From Desulfonatronospira sp. (GTDB lineage Bacteria; Desulfobacterota; Desulfovibrionia; Desulfovibrionales; Desulfonatronovibrionaceae), in NCBI GenBank assembly GCA_007125075.1, contig SLDX01000063.1:1-48262 (forward strand): a DNA stretch of 48,262 nucleotides, written 5' to 3'. The notes under the pieces are model-generated. The model saw only the letters and a list, made by a program, of their open reading frames with translations. It was not told the origin of the DNA and made no database searches. Positions 37,888 through 46,355 of this stretch are shown here, one piece after another; the first letter of the stretch is position 1, and every line of letters starts with the position of its first letter. Made by a program: the position numbers and the translations under genes.

Positions 37888-39306
37888 TCAATCTTCGCGC
37901 ACGAATTTTACCATGGAACGGCCTTCGGACTGCGTATGCACCAGATGAGTGGAGCAGGAGATGCACGGGTCATAACCCCTGACCAGCATGCTCAGCCTGA
38001 GCTCGATGTCCTGAGGGTCAAGCCCGGACAGTTGAGGCTTAAGGGCGTCCATGTCCTTTTGAATATTGGCATGGTTCTGATTTGTGGGAATGACGCAGTC
38101 CGCAGAGATGATCCTGCCGTCCTCGCCATACTGATAGCTGTGAAAAAGGATCCCTCTGGGCACTTCTATTGCTCCCACGCCCCTGCCGGCATTTACCCTG
38201 ACCCTGGCCGGCTTTTCCTCCCTGAGGCCGTTACTGAGCAAGCCGGAAACGATCTGCTGCGAATCCTCCACTGAATGGACGCATTCCACCAGCTGAGCTG
38301 CTGTGTTCAGATAAGGGTTGTGTACCGGCGGCTCAAGCCCCAGTTTTCCAGCAGCTTCCCCAGCCCGGGGGGAGAGCAGCGAGTGGTTGATGTTGAATCT
38401 GGCCAGAGCGCCCACCATATAGGAGTCCCGCACATTTCTGGTCCATTTGGCTGTGGACTGCGGCACGCAAAATTCATTGGTGACCTGATCGTACATGGCC
38501 GCAGGTCTTCTCTGATCGATAGAACTCTGGATCTGGCCGCTGTATAAGGCATACTCTTTAGGAGAAGAAAGGGCCACATACTCTGTGGGTCTATCGAATT
38601 CAGGCCACTTGTCACTCAGGGCGGCGAAAAGATCAACAATCCTGTCCAGCTGCTTAAGACTTGTTTTTAGCTTGGCATTTAAATCGGAAAGCTCGCCGTT
38701 TCCCGGAATCCTGGCCATTCCGCCCACCACAAGCCGCTGGGGGTGGGTGGTCCGGCCGCAGATGATCTGACTGAACTCATTGGCCATGCGCCTGCAGGCC
38801 ACCAGATTCAGAAGCTCTTCCCTGTGCGTTTCAGCCAGGGGGAGCACCGAGTCAACGCCCAGTAAATCCGGAAGCACCAGGTAACCGATATGCAGCAGAT
38901 GGCTTTGCAGGTTTTCAGCGTGCAGAGCCAGCTTGCGAAGTTCAAGTGTCTGATGGGAGACCTCCAGATCAAAAGCGTCCTCGGTAGCCTGTATGGAACA
39001 GAGCTGGTGACCGATGGAGCAGATGCCGCAAATTCTGGACACGATGTGATGGATGTCCGTATAGGGCCGTCCATGGACCATGGCTTCAAAGAACCTGGGG
39101 GCTTCAACAACCTCCCATGTGCAGTCCAGGACCGACCCCTGAGAATCCAGACGGACGACTATATTGCCGTGTCCCTCCACCCGGGTCAGATGATCGACTT
39201 TTATTGTTCCGGGTTTTGAAGAGGAAGGTTCTTTATGTTTCTGAACGTCTTTTTCCTGAACGTTCTGTTCCTGCATGTTCTGTTCCTTGATCTTTTTTTT
39301 GCTCAT
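37888..39306 (-). CDS. hydA: [NiFe]-hydrogenase large (alpha) subunit, group 3b/sulfhydrogenase type
   Basis: 472 aa, RVEGHGNIVV, RICGICSIGHQLC, C-terminal YDPCISCSTH followed by LVHTQSEGRSMVKFVRED tail. Confidence 0.93.
   Translation of the reverse strand: MSKKKIKEQNMQEQNVQEKDVQKHKEPSSSKPGTIKVDHLTRVEGHGNIVVRLDSQGSVLDCTWEVVEAPRFFEAMVHGRPYTDIHHIVSRICGICSIGHQLCSIQATEDAFDLEVSHQTLELRKLALHAENLQSHLLHIGYLVLPDLLGVDSVLPLAETHREELLNLVACRRMANEFSQIICGRTTHPQRLVVGGMARIPGNGELSDLNAKLKTSLKQLDRIVDLFAALSDKWPEFDRPTEYVALSSPKEYALYSGQIQSSIDQRRPAAMYDQVTNEFCVPQSTAKWTRNVRDSYMVGALARFNINHSLLSPRAGEAAGKLGLEPPVHNPYLNTAAQLVECVHSVEDSQQIVSGLLSNGLREEKPARVRVNAGRGVGAIEVPRGILFHSYQYGEDGRIISADCVIPTNQNHANIQKDMDALKPQLSGLDPQDIELRLSMLVRGYDPCISCSTHLVHTQSEGRSMVKFVRED
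39241..39285 (-). repeat. In-frame 15-bp tandem repeat (3 units) in the 5' end of hydA
   Basis: CTGAACGTCTTTTTC/CTGAACGTTCTGTTC/CTGCATGTTCTGTTC encoding EQNMQ-EQNVQ-EKDVQ. Confidence 0.85.
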
Positions 39307-39351
39307 AATGCATTTCTCCGGGCAGTCGAATATATAAAAAGGCAGCGCGGG

Positions 39352-40104
39352 TTATCCAGGATTGAAAGCCCGGTCTGTACAGCCAAAATAAAGCCTGAGT
39401 CTGTCCTGAGCGTTGAGCCTGGTAAAGCCATGATCTTCCATGATCCTGGCGGCGGCATCAAGGTTGGCTTCGGGAGCCATGCCCCTGCAGCCCCAGCAGA
39501 AACTGCCTTCGGTTACACAGCAGGCTTTGCATCCGGCCCTGGTGACAATGCCCAGGCAAAGCTGCCCCTGCTCATAGCGGCAGATATTTCCTGCCATCTT
39601 GCACTCGGCGCACACCGGATAATCAGGCGGGGTATAGATTTTGCCCAGCAACAGCTCTTTGACTGCAGTGGCGAATTCGTTTTTGTCGATCGGACAACCA
39701 TGAATGTCCATATCCACCGGAACCACAGCTGAAAGAGGTCTTGAGGCGTAAGTGGAGTACCAGCGGGCTGAGGATCCGTAAACAGTGGACCTGTATTCGG
39801 ATTCGTTTATGAAATTTTTCAGGCAGTTGATGCCGCCGATGGTGGCGCACGCTCCAAGAGCCACCAGTATTCCGGCGTTTTCGCGGATCTCTTTCAACCG
39901 TTTTTCATCTTCCGGTCTGGTGATTGAGCCCTCAACAAAGGCTATATCATAATCATCCGAGTGTTCGGTCTTGATTTCCCGGAAACTGACCACCTCGATA
40001 TGTGCCAGAATGTCAAGAAGCCTTTCCTCAAGGTTGGCCACCTGCAGCTGGTCTCCTTCGCAGCCGGCGAAGTCAAAAAAAGCAACTTTCGGTTTTACCG
40101 CCAT
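39352..40104 (-). CDS. hydD: [NiFe]-hydrogenase small (delta) subunit
   Basis: 250 aa, FFDFAGCEGDQLQ, GACATIGGINCLKNF, HGCPIDKNEF, CAECKMAGNICRYEQGQLCLGIVTRAGCKACC cluster-binding motifs. Confidence 0.92.
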   Translation of the reverse strand: MAVKPKVAFFDFAGCEGDQLQVANLEERLLDILAHIEVVSFREIKTEHSDDYDIAFVEGSITRPEDEKRLKEIRENAGILVALGACATIGGINCLKNFINESEYRSTVYGSSARWYSTYASRPLSAVVPVDMDIHGCPIDKNEFATAVKELLLGKIYTPPDYPVCAECKMAGNICRYEQGQLCLGIVTRAGCKACCVTEGSFCWGCRGMAPEANLDAAARIMEDHGFTRLNAQDRLRLYFGCTDRAFNPG

Positions 40105-40181
40105 GTATCTCTCCTTTCTGAATCAAAGCCGTACTTTGTGAAAAGGCAAGATTCGTATCTCGACAGGAACCTGCCGGCATC

Positions 40182-40273
40182 GCAAAAAGCCATGAGATCA
40201 AAATTTGAGTGCAGTCCATCTTTGACAACCATTTGTTTTTACTTACCCCTTAATCCATAATCCATAATCCTGA
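40182..40273 (-). repeat. Dispersed intergenic repeat, copy B (three extra heptads), inside the hyd operon
   Basis: GCAAAAAGCCATGAGATCAAAATTTGAG...GACAACCATTTGTTTTTACTTACCCC-TTAATCC-ATAATCC-ATAATCC-TGA, homologous to 28045..28120. Confidence 0.75.
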
Positions 40274-40275
40274 AT

Positions 40276-41106
40276 TTAAAAAGCCTCAGGCAGATTGGCG
40301 ATTTTGGTATAGCAGAAAACAGGCCCGTCAGTGCAGCAGTTGATTCCGTTGATCTGACAGTGTCCGCATTTTCCAAGGCCGCATTTCATTCTTCTTTCCA
40401 GGGAAACGTATATTCTTTCCTGGGGAATTCCCAGTTTGGCACACTCATCAATGACAAATCTGTACATGACCGGAGGACCGATCATAGCCACATTGGTGTT
40501 TTCAGGATTAATCCTGATTTTGGGAAACAAGGTGGTGATCACTCCCACATTGCCCTGCCAGCTTTCATCAGGCACATCCACTGTTTCCAGCACATGGACG
40601 TCGCTGCGTCTGCTGATTTCCTCCAGCTGATCGGTGAAAATTCGCTCCCGGGGATGCCTGGTGCCCACAAGCAGGATGATATCCCCGTACTCTTCCCTGT
40701 GTCTGAGCATATAGTAAAGCACGCTGCGGATAGGAATATAACCAAGACCTCCGGCCGCAAACAAAAGATCCTGGCCCACGAATTTCTGCATGGGAAAATA
40801 TGACCCGTAAGGTCCTCTGATGCCGACTTTTGAACCTGTCTGCAGATTGTGCAGGGCATTGGTTACTGAGCCGGTCCTGCGCACAGCCAGTTCGAAATGG
40901 TGATGATCGCTCTGGGGAGGTGAACTCACTGAAAAAGGAGCCTCTCCCACGCCGTAGATAGAGACCTGAATGAACTGCCCGGGTCTGTGGGCCAGGGTCT
41001 TGCCGCTGTCCTGGGCGAATTCAAAAAGGGTCACATATTCGGATAAGGTGTTTTTGGCCACCAGTGTAGCAGGCCTGGGAACATAAGGTGAAAAATCAGG
41101 CTTCAT
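40276..41106 (-). CDS. hydG: Hydrogenase gamma subunit, FAD/NAD(P)-binding, ferredoxin reductase-like
   Basis: 276 aa, HRPGQFIQVSIYGVGEAPFS, LLFAAGGLGYIPIRSVLYY, C-terminal 2Fe-2S CGLGKCGHCQINGINCCTDGPVFCY. Confidence 0.9.
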   Translation of the reverse strand: MKPDFSPYVPRPATLVAKNTLSEYVTLFEFAQDSGKTLAHRPGQFIQVSIYGVGEAPFSVSSPPQSDHHHFELAVRRTGSVTNALHNLQTGSKVGIRGPYGSYFPMQKFVGQDLLFAAGGLGYIPIRSVLYYMLRHREEYGDIILLVGTRHPRERIFTDQLEEISRRSDVHVLETVDVPDESWQGNVGVITTLFPKIRINPENTNVAMIGPPVMYRFVIDECAKLGIPQERIYVSLERRMKCGLGKCGHCQINGINCCTDGPVFCYTKIANLPEAF

Positions 41107-42145
41107 TCTTGATCGCCTCCCGGATCTCGCTGAAAACTACCTTGGGATTGGCTATCTTAGCGGTACAGGCTTTGACGCAGCGGCCGCAGCCCACACACCC
41201 AAGCTCACCGATTCTATCAAAAATATATTTGCCCTTGCGCATATATCTGTGCCTGTAACGCTCCCAGGGATTCGGCCGGAAATTCAGTCCGCCGGCAATT
41301 CTGGAAAAGCCCTCGAGCATGCAGCCGTCCCATTGCCGGTAGCGTTTACCCTGTTTGAGATGGTCGTCAGTTTCATCCTGGATGTCAAAGCAGTAGCATG
41401 TCGGACAGACAAGGTTGCAGGAACCGCAGGAAAGACAGGTCTTGGCCTTTTCCCGCCAGTAGAGTTTTCGGCTGTAAAATTTGTTCATGAATTCGGGCAC
41501 CTGGGTCCAGGTGAATCCAAGGCCCTGCTTGTCCGCCCTGGCTGCTGCGCGCAGATGAATTCTTCTGGCTGCTTCTTTTTCCGCTGCTGTGGCACTGGTA
41601 ATGGATGATCCCATCTTCAGCATTTCTTCGCCCTGGGCGGAACCTACTCTTACCAGAAAAGCTCCGGGGCTTATCCTGGTCCAGAACAGATCGAAGCCGA
41701 AATCCACCCGGGCTGCATCAACCCCTGCCCAGAAAGCTGTTTCAGCCACTCTGGCGGGCTCCAGGCCGAAGATGACAGTGTTGTCCCGGAGGTTTTGATA
41801 ATTGACGTCAACCCCGTCCATGCCCATAAGCTGATCAAGCTGGTTTATGGCCTTTATATCGTAGGGATGTACTCCAAACAGCAGCTGTCTGGTCTTTTTT
41901 ATAACCGGGGAAGCTGTGTAGTTATGCAGATCAAAGTGAATAAGATCTTCTCTGGGAGGCATGAAGAAAACTTTGAGAGGAGAATAGGCCAGATCATAAT
42001 CCCAGGCGATGTGCGTTTTCTCCTGCCAGGGTCTGAATTCATAAAAATGTTCTTCCACCCGTGTGGGCACATAGACGTCGTAACTGCTGCTCCACTTATG
42101 CAACAGCTCAGGAATCTGCTGCAAGTATACAATATAAGCTACCAT
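41096..42145 (-). CDS. hydB: Hydrogenase beta subunit with 4Fe-4S motifs (sulfhydrogenase beta type)
   Basis: 349 aa, CLSCGSCNLVCPTCYCFDIQDE and CVGCGRCVKACTAKI. Confidence 0.9.
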   Translation of the reverse strand: MVAYIVYLQQIPELLHKWSSSYDVYVPTRVEEHFYEFRPWQEKTHIAWDYDLAYSPLKVFFMPPREDLIHFDLHNYTASPVIKKTRQLLFGVHPYDIKAINQLDQLMGMDGVDVNYQNLRDNTVIFGLEPARVAETAFWAGVDAARVDFGFDLFWTRISPGAFLVRVGSAQGEEMLKMGSSITSATAAEKEAARRIHLRAAARADKQGLGFTWTQVPEFMNKFYSRKLYWREKAKTCLSCGSCNLVCPTCYCFDIQDETDDHLKQGKRYRQWDGCMLEGFSRIAGGLNFRPNPWERYRHRYMRKGKYIFDRIGELGCVGCGRCVKACTAKIANPKVVFSEIREAIKNEA

Positions 42146-42220
42146 GACCCGCTCCGATTTGGATTTGAGTAATAGACAAACAATTTATTCTTAAGCACTA
42201 ATTTTATTTTTTGTAAAGCA

Positions 42221-42236
42221 TGTTATTTTTGTAACA
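42221..42236. promoter_or_regulatory. Palindrome TGTTA-N6-TAACA between hydB and the MBL gene; candidate Crp/Fnr-family or Rex operator
   Basis: TGTTATTTTTGTAACA in the divergent intergenic region. Confidence 0.5.
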
Positions 42237-42335
42237 GATATTTTGTATCAAAAAATTCAAAAAACAGGTTTTAAGTGCTTCCCTGGTTTGAATTAAACAT
42301 GTAGATAAACTGCCAATACAAGGAAACGGTGGTTT

Positions 42336-43181
42336 ATGCGAATTATCTGCTGGGGAACCAGAGGATCGGCTCCTGTCTGCGGTCCTGAATTCATAAAATA
42401 CGGGGGGGAAACCTCCTGCCTGGAGGTCCGGGATCCCGGATCAGGTCACAGATTGATCATCGACTCAGGTACAGGCATAAGAAAGCTGGGTGATCTGCTC
42501 ATCAGGGAAGGGGCGCTGGAAGCGGATCTTTTATTCACTCATGTTCACTGGGACCATATCATGGGGCTGCCGTTATTCAGGCCTTTGTACAGTGAAGCAT
42601 TCAGAATTAATCTTTACGGCCACTCTGGAGTATACGGCAATACCTTCAAGCTTGTGTTCAAGGATATTTTCAGGCCGCCACATTTTCCGGTCCGGCTGGC
42701 AAAGCTGGCGGCCGGAATCGATTACCGGGAAGTTCAATCCAGATTCGACATCGGCGACTTTCATCTGAAAACCATCCCCCTGTCCCATCCTGATCGGGGT
42801 CTTGGCTATAAAATCAGTCTGAAGAACACGACCCTGGTCTTACTTACGGACAACGAACTGGGGCATCGCCACAGGGGCGGCAGAAGCTTTAAGGATTATG
42901 TCCGGTTCGCGGCAGGGGCTGATCTGCTCATTCATGACAGTGAATACCTGCCCGGAGAATATCCGGAGAAAATGAAATGGGGGCACTCAACTTATCTGCA
43001 GGCCATGGAACTGGCTTTCGAGGCCGGGGTAAGCCGGGTGGGCTTCTTTCATCACAATCAGTACCGAACTGACCAAGACATGGATCTGCTGGTGGAAGAG
43101 GCGCGCGCGACCGCAAGGAACAGATTCCCGGCCCTGCACTGCTTTGCCGTGGAACAGGGCCGGGAGATTGAGCTTGGCTGA
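42336..43181 (+). CDS. MBL-fold metallo-hydrolase
   Basis: 281 aa, THVHWDHIMGLPLF (HxHxDH) and downstream LSHPDRG, LLTDNELGH, HHNQYRTDQ. Confidence 0.88.
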   Translation: MRIICWGTRGSAPVCGPEFIKYGGETSCLEVRDPGSGHRLIIDSGTGIRKLGDLLIREGALEADLLFTHVHWDHIMGLPLFRPLYSEAFRINLYGHSGVYGNTFKLVFKDIFRPPHFPVRLAKLAAGIDYREVQSRFDIGDFHLKTIPLSHPDRGLGYKISLKNTTLVLLTDNELGHRHRGGRSFKDYVRFAAGADLLIHDSEYLPGEYPEKMKWGHSTYLQAMELAFEAGVSRVGFFHHNQYRTDQDMDLLVEEARATARNRFPALHCFAVEQGREIELG

Positions 43182-43183
43182 AA

Positions 43184-44182
43184 TTACAAATTTTCACTCG
43201 CCTTGACGACCAGTCTGAGCAGCTGGTGGCAGAACCCGGCCTCATTATCATACCAGGCGATAACCTGGACAAAGGTATCGTCTATGACCGAGGTCAGCAG
43301 CCCGTCGACCACTCCGCCGTATATGCTGTCATTGTAGTCAACCGAGACCAGGGGAATTTCAGTGTACCCCAGACTGTCCTTGAGCGGGCCTTCAGCAGCC
43401 GCCTGCATGGCCTGGTTGACTTCCTGGATGGTGGTCTTTTTTTCCACCTCTGCCTTGAAATCGACCAGAGACACGTTGGGCGTGGGTATGCGGATGGCGA
43501 ATCCGTCGACTTTGCCTTTCAGTTCGGGAATGACCACGCCGACCATTCTGGCCGCGCCTGTGGTAGTAGGGATCATGGACATGGCCGCCGCCCTGGCTCT
43601 GCGGATGTCCTTGTGCGATCCATCGAGTATTCTCTGAGTCATGGTATAGGCATGTATGGTGGTCATAAGCCCGTGTTTGATGCCGAAGCTGTCCTGAATG
43701 ATCTTGGCTACGGGTGCCAGACAATTGGTGGTGCAAGACGCGCTGGAAAGGATTTTGTCCTCCGGGCTCAAGATATCATCATTTACTCCCATGACGATTG
43801 TCTTGTCCGGTTCTTTGGCCGGAGCGCTGACCAGTACTTTTTTGGCTCCGCAGGCCAGATGCTTTTCACAGCTTTCCCTGTCGGTGAATTTTCCAGTGGT
43901 TTCCAGAACCATATCCACGCCGAGCTCGCCCCATATCCATTCTCCCGGGGCTTTCCTGGTCACAGTGACCTGTTTTCCGTTGACCACAAAACCTTCTTCG
44001 TTGTCCTGAACATCGTGATCGACAATGCCGTGCACGGAATCATACTTGTACAGGTGTGCCAGTTGTTTATTGTCGGCCCGGGCATTGACCGCCACAAGCT
44101 CCATATCAGGATGGTTGACGACCAGCATGGCCACGTATTTGCCTATTCTTCCGAAACCATTGATGCCTATCTTGATTGCCAT
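43184..44182 (-). CDS. gapA: Glyceraldehyde-3-phosphate dehydrogenase, type I
   Basis: MAIKIGINGFGRIGKYV, SSASCTTNCLAPVAK; ATG 44182 has GGAGAG upstream, preferred to 44197. Confidence 0.96.
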   Translation of the reverse strand: MAIKIGINGFGRIGKYVAMLVVNHPDMELVAVNARADNKQLAHLYKYDSVHGIVDHDVQDNEEGFVVNGKQVTVTRKAPGEWIWGELGVDMVLETTGKFTDRESCEKHLACGAKKVLVSAPAKEPDKTIVMGVNDDILSPEDKILSSASCTTNCLAPVAKIIQDSFGIKHGLMTTIHAYTMTQRILDGSHKDIRRARAAAMSMIPTTTGAARMVGVVIPELKGKVDGFAIRIPTPNVSLVDFKAEVEKKTTIQEVNQAMQAAAEGPLKDSLGYTEIPLVSVDYNDSIYGGVVDGLLTSVIDDTFVQVIAWYDNEAGFCHQLLRLVVKASENL

Positions 44183-44215
44183 ATCTCTCTCCTTCATAAT
44201 ATCAGTTTTAAAAGT

Positions 44216-45139
44216 TTAAACCCTGCCTGAAGAACCCAGTACGTTTTTTATCTTGTGCCGGACCATATCCCGTACGGCCTCTCTGGCCTGGCCAAGATAT
44301 TTCCGGGGATCGAATTCTTCCGGCTTCTCGTGGAAATACCTGCGAATGACCGCGGTCATGGCCAGGCGGATATCTGTATCGATATTGATTTTACAAACAC
44401 CCGAGGCTGCCGCCTTACGCAGAAAATCCTCAGGCACCCCACTGGCTCCGGAGACCTTTCCTCCAAAATCGTTGGCCATCCGCACATATTCGGGAAGCAC
44501 TGATGAAGCGCCGTGCAGCACCAGGGGAAACCCCGGCAGTCTGGCGGCGATCTGCTCCAGGCGTTCGAAGTCAAGTCTGGCCTCACCCTTGAACTTATAG
44601 GCTCCGTGGCTTGTACCTATAGCCACTGCCAGTGAATCGCAACCGCTTCTCTCCACGAATTCCAGGGCCTCGTCCGGGTCGGTCAACACGTTTTCTTCGG
44701 AGCTGACTTCATCCTCAACACCTGCCAGACGTCCCAGTTCAGCTTCCACCCAGACACCCTGTTCATGGGCGCAGTCAACCACCTGTCTGGTCAGGGCGAT
44801 GTTTTCCTCAAAAGAAAGGTGAGAGCCGTCTATCATCACCGAAGTGAAACCGGCCTTAATCACTTCCTCACATATTTCAAAATTCTGTCCATGATCGAGA
44901 TGCAGAACTACGGGAAGATCCGAGTCTTCCAGAGCCGCCTCCATGAGTTTTTTGATATAGGTTTGTCCCGCGTACTTGCGCGCCCCCGCGGATACCTGCA
45001 GGATAAGGGGCGAGCGTTCGGCTTCTCCGGCGGAAATAATTCCTTGAATAATTTCCATGTTGTTCACATTGAAAGCACCTATGGCATAACCGCCCTGATA
45101 TGCTTCTTCAAACAGTTTTCCAGGTGAGACCAGCGGCAT
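44216..45139 (-). CDS. fba: Class II fructose-bisphosphate aldolase
   Basis: 307 aa, YAIGAFNVNNMEIIQGI, VVLHLDHGQNFE, FTSVMIDGSHLSFEENI, LHGASSVLPEY. Confidence 0.94.
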   Translation of the reverse strand: MPLVSPGKLFEEAYQGGYAIGAFNVNNMEIIQGIISAGEAERSPLILQVSAGARKYAGQTYIKKLMEAALEDSDLPVVLHLDHGQNFEICEEVIKAGFTSVMIDGSHLSFEENIALTRQVVDCAHEQGVWVEAELGRLAGVEDEVSSEENVLTDPDEALEFVERSGCDSLAVAIGTSHGAYKFKGEARLDFERLEQIAARLPGFPLVLHGASSVLPEYVRMANDFGGKVSGASGVPEDFLRKAAASGVCKINIDTDIRLAMTAVIRRYFHEKPEEFDPRKYLGQAREAVRDMVRHKIKNVLGSSGRV

Positions 45140-45287
45140 GAATCCTCCTCATTAATGATGCAGTGATGTAATTTATTCTCTGAGAGTTTTCCGCGTAACT
45201 ATCAAGCTATTTACGATTTTTATTTTTGCAAGTCATGCGTCAGGTAAAATCAGTCTGCTTATTCATAAGCGCCTTTTCATGATTGAG

Positions 45288-45321
45288 AATTCAGGCAGAA
45301 AAATCCATTTTTTCCTGAATT
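45288..45321. other. Inverted repeat in surE-fba intergenic region (possible surE terminator)
   Basis: AATTCAGG...CCTGAATT with inner A/T-rich complementary segment. Confidence 0.5.
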
Positions 45322-45379
45322 GAAAATCAGCAGCCCCAATATACAGCGGGATTTATGGTTTTCCTGATGCAGCGTGCCT

Positions 45380-46144
45380 TCAGAAGTCACTTGCGTAAAG
45401 CGCTTCCTGCAGTTTGCTCATGATATTCAGGTTTGTAAGTTCGAACTGAAGGGGGGTCAAGGTGATATGGTTTTTGCTGAGCAAGGCCCGGTCTGCTTCT
45501 GGATCCACCAGATGCATGGGGATTTCTCCACCAAGCCAGTAATAAGGATTTCCTCTTGGATCATTGCGGTGATTGTAATGATCTTTATAAACTACAGTGG
45601 TCTGGGGGCAAAGACGAGCTTCCCTGGCTTCATGAAGAGGACATGAGGGAAAATTTAGATTGAGTACATTCTGGAGGGGCAAGAGTGACCAGTCAAAACG
45701 CTGAATAAATTTTCGAACCCACTGCGCATGATCTGTCAGATCCGGAGGCCTGAAGTGATCAATGGATACGGCAAGAGAGGGTACGCCTGCAAGTGCGCCC
45801 TCAGTAGCCGCGGACACAGTCCCGGAATAGAGCACGTCAATGCCTACATTTGCTCCGCTGTTTATGCCCGATATTATGAAATCGGGCTTTTTGGGCAGAT
45901 GAAAATGCATCGCCCATTTGACACAGTCTACAGGAGTACCGGAGAGAGCCAGTCCGTGGAAACCATTCTCCTGGATGCTTTTAACCCGCACAGGAGAAAA
46001 AATGGTTACTGAATGGCCTACGGCACTTTGTTCGGTCAGCGGGGCTACGACATGCACTTTGAAGCCCGCTTCGGAAAACGCCTGAAACAAAGATTTCAGT
46101 CCCGGGGCATGGATGCCGTCGTCATTGGTCAGCAGAATTTCCAA
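45380..46144 (-). CDS. surE: 5'/3'-nucleotidase SurE
   Basis: 254 aa, MEILLTNDDGIHAPGLKSL, SGINSGANVGIDVLYSGTVSAATEG. Confidence 0.97.
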   Translation of the reverse strand: MEILLTNDDGIHAPGLKSLFQAFSEAGFKVHVVAPLTEQSAVGHSVTIFSPVRVKSIQENGFHGLALSGTPVDCVKWAMHFHLPKKPDFIISGINSGANVGIDVLYSGTVSAATEGALAGVPSLAVSIDHFRPPDLTDHAQWVRKFIQRFDWSLLPLQNVLNLNFPSCPLHEAREARLCPQTTVVYKDHYNHRNDPRGNPYYWLGGEIPMHLVDPEADRALLSKNHITLTPLQFELTNLNIMSKLQEALYASDF

Positions 46145-46355
46145 TTTTATCCTTGTTAACTAACGAATATCCTAGTAAACGGGCATTGAAGATGCCAGGG
46201 GCATGAACTTCCGGAGAATAAAAGCATAAGTTTTTAAAGAAATATTTTAGGCAGTTCATGATCAACTTGATCTCTGCAGCTGCGAAATACATACGAAAAC
46301 GCCGTTTCCGGGAATAATTTGACACTTACCTTAAGGTTTTGGATTTGACAACACC

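Noticed and set aside
43226-44230. 334-aa plus-strand ORF fully antisense to gapA
   Set aside because: Mirror ORF of a strongly conserved gene; GC-rich codon bias opens antisense frames. No recognisable domain.
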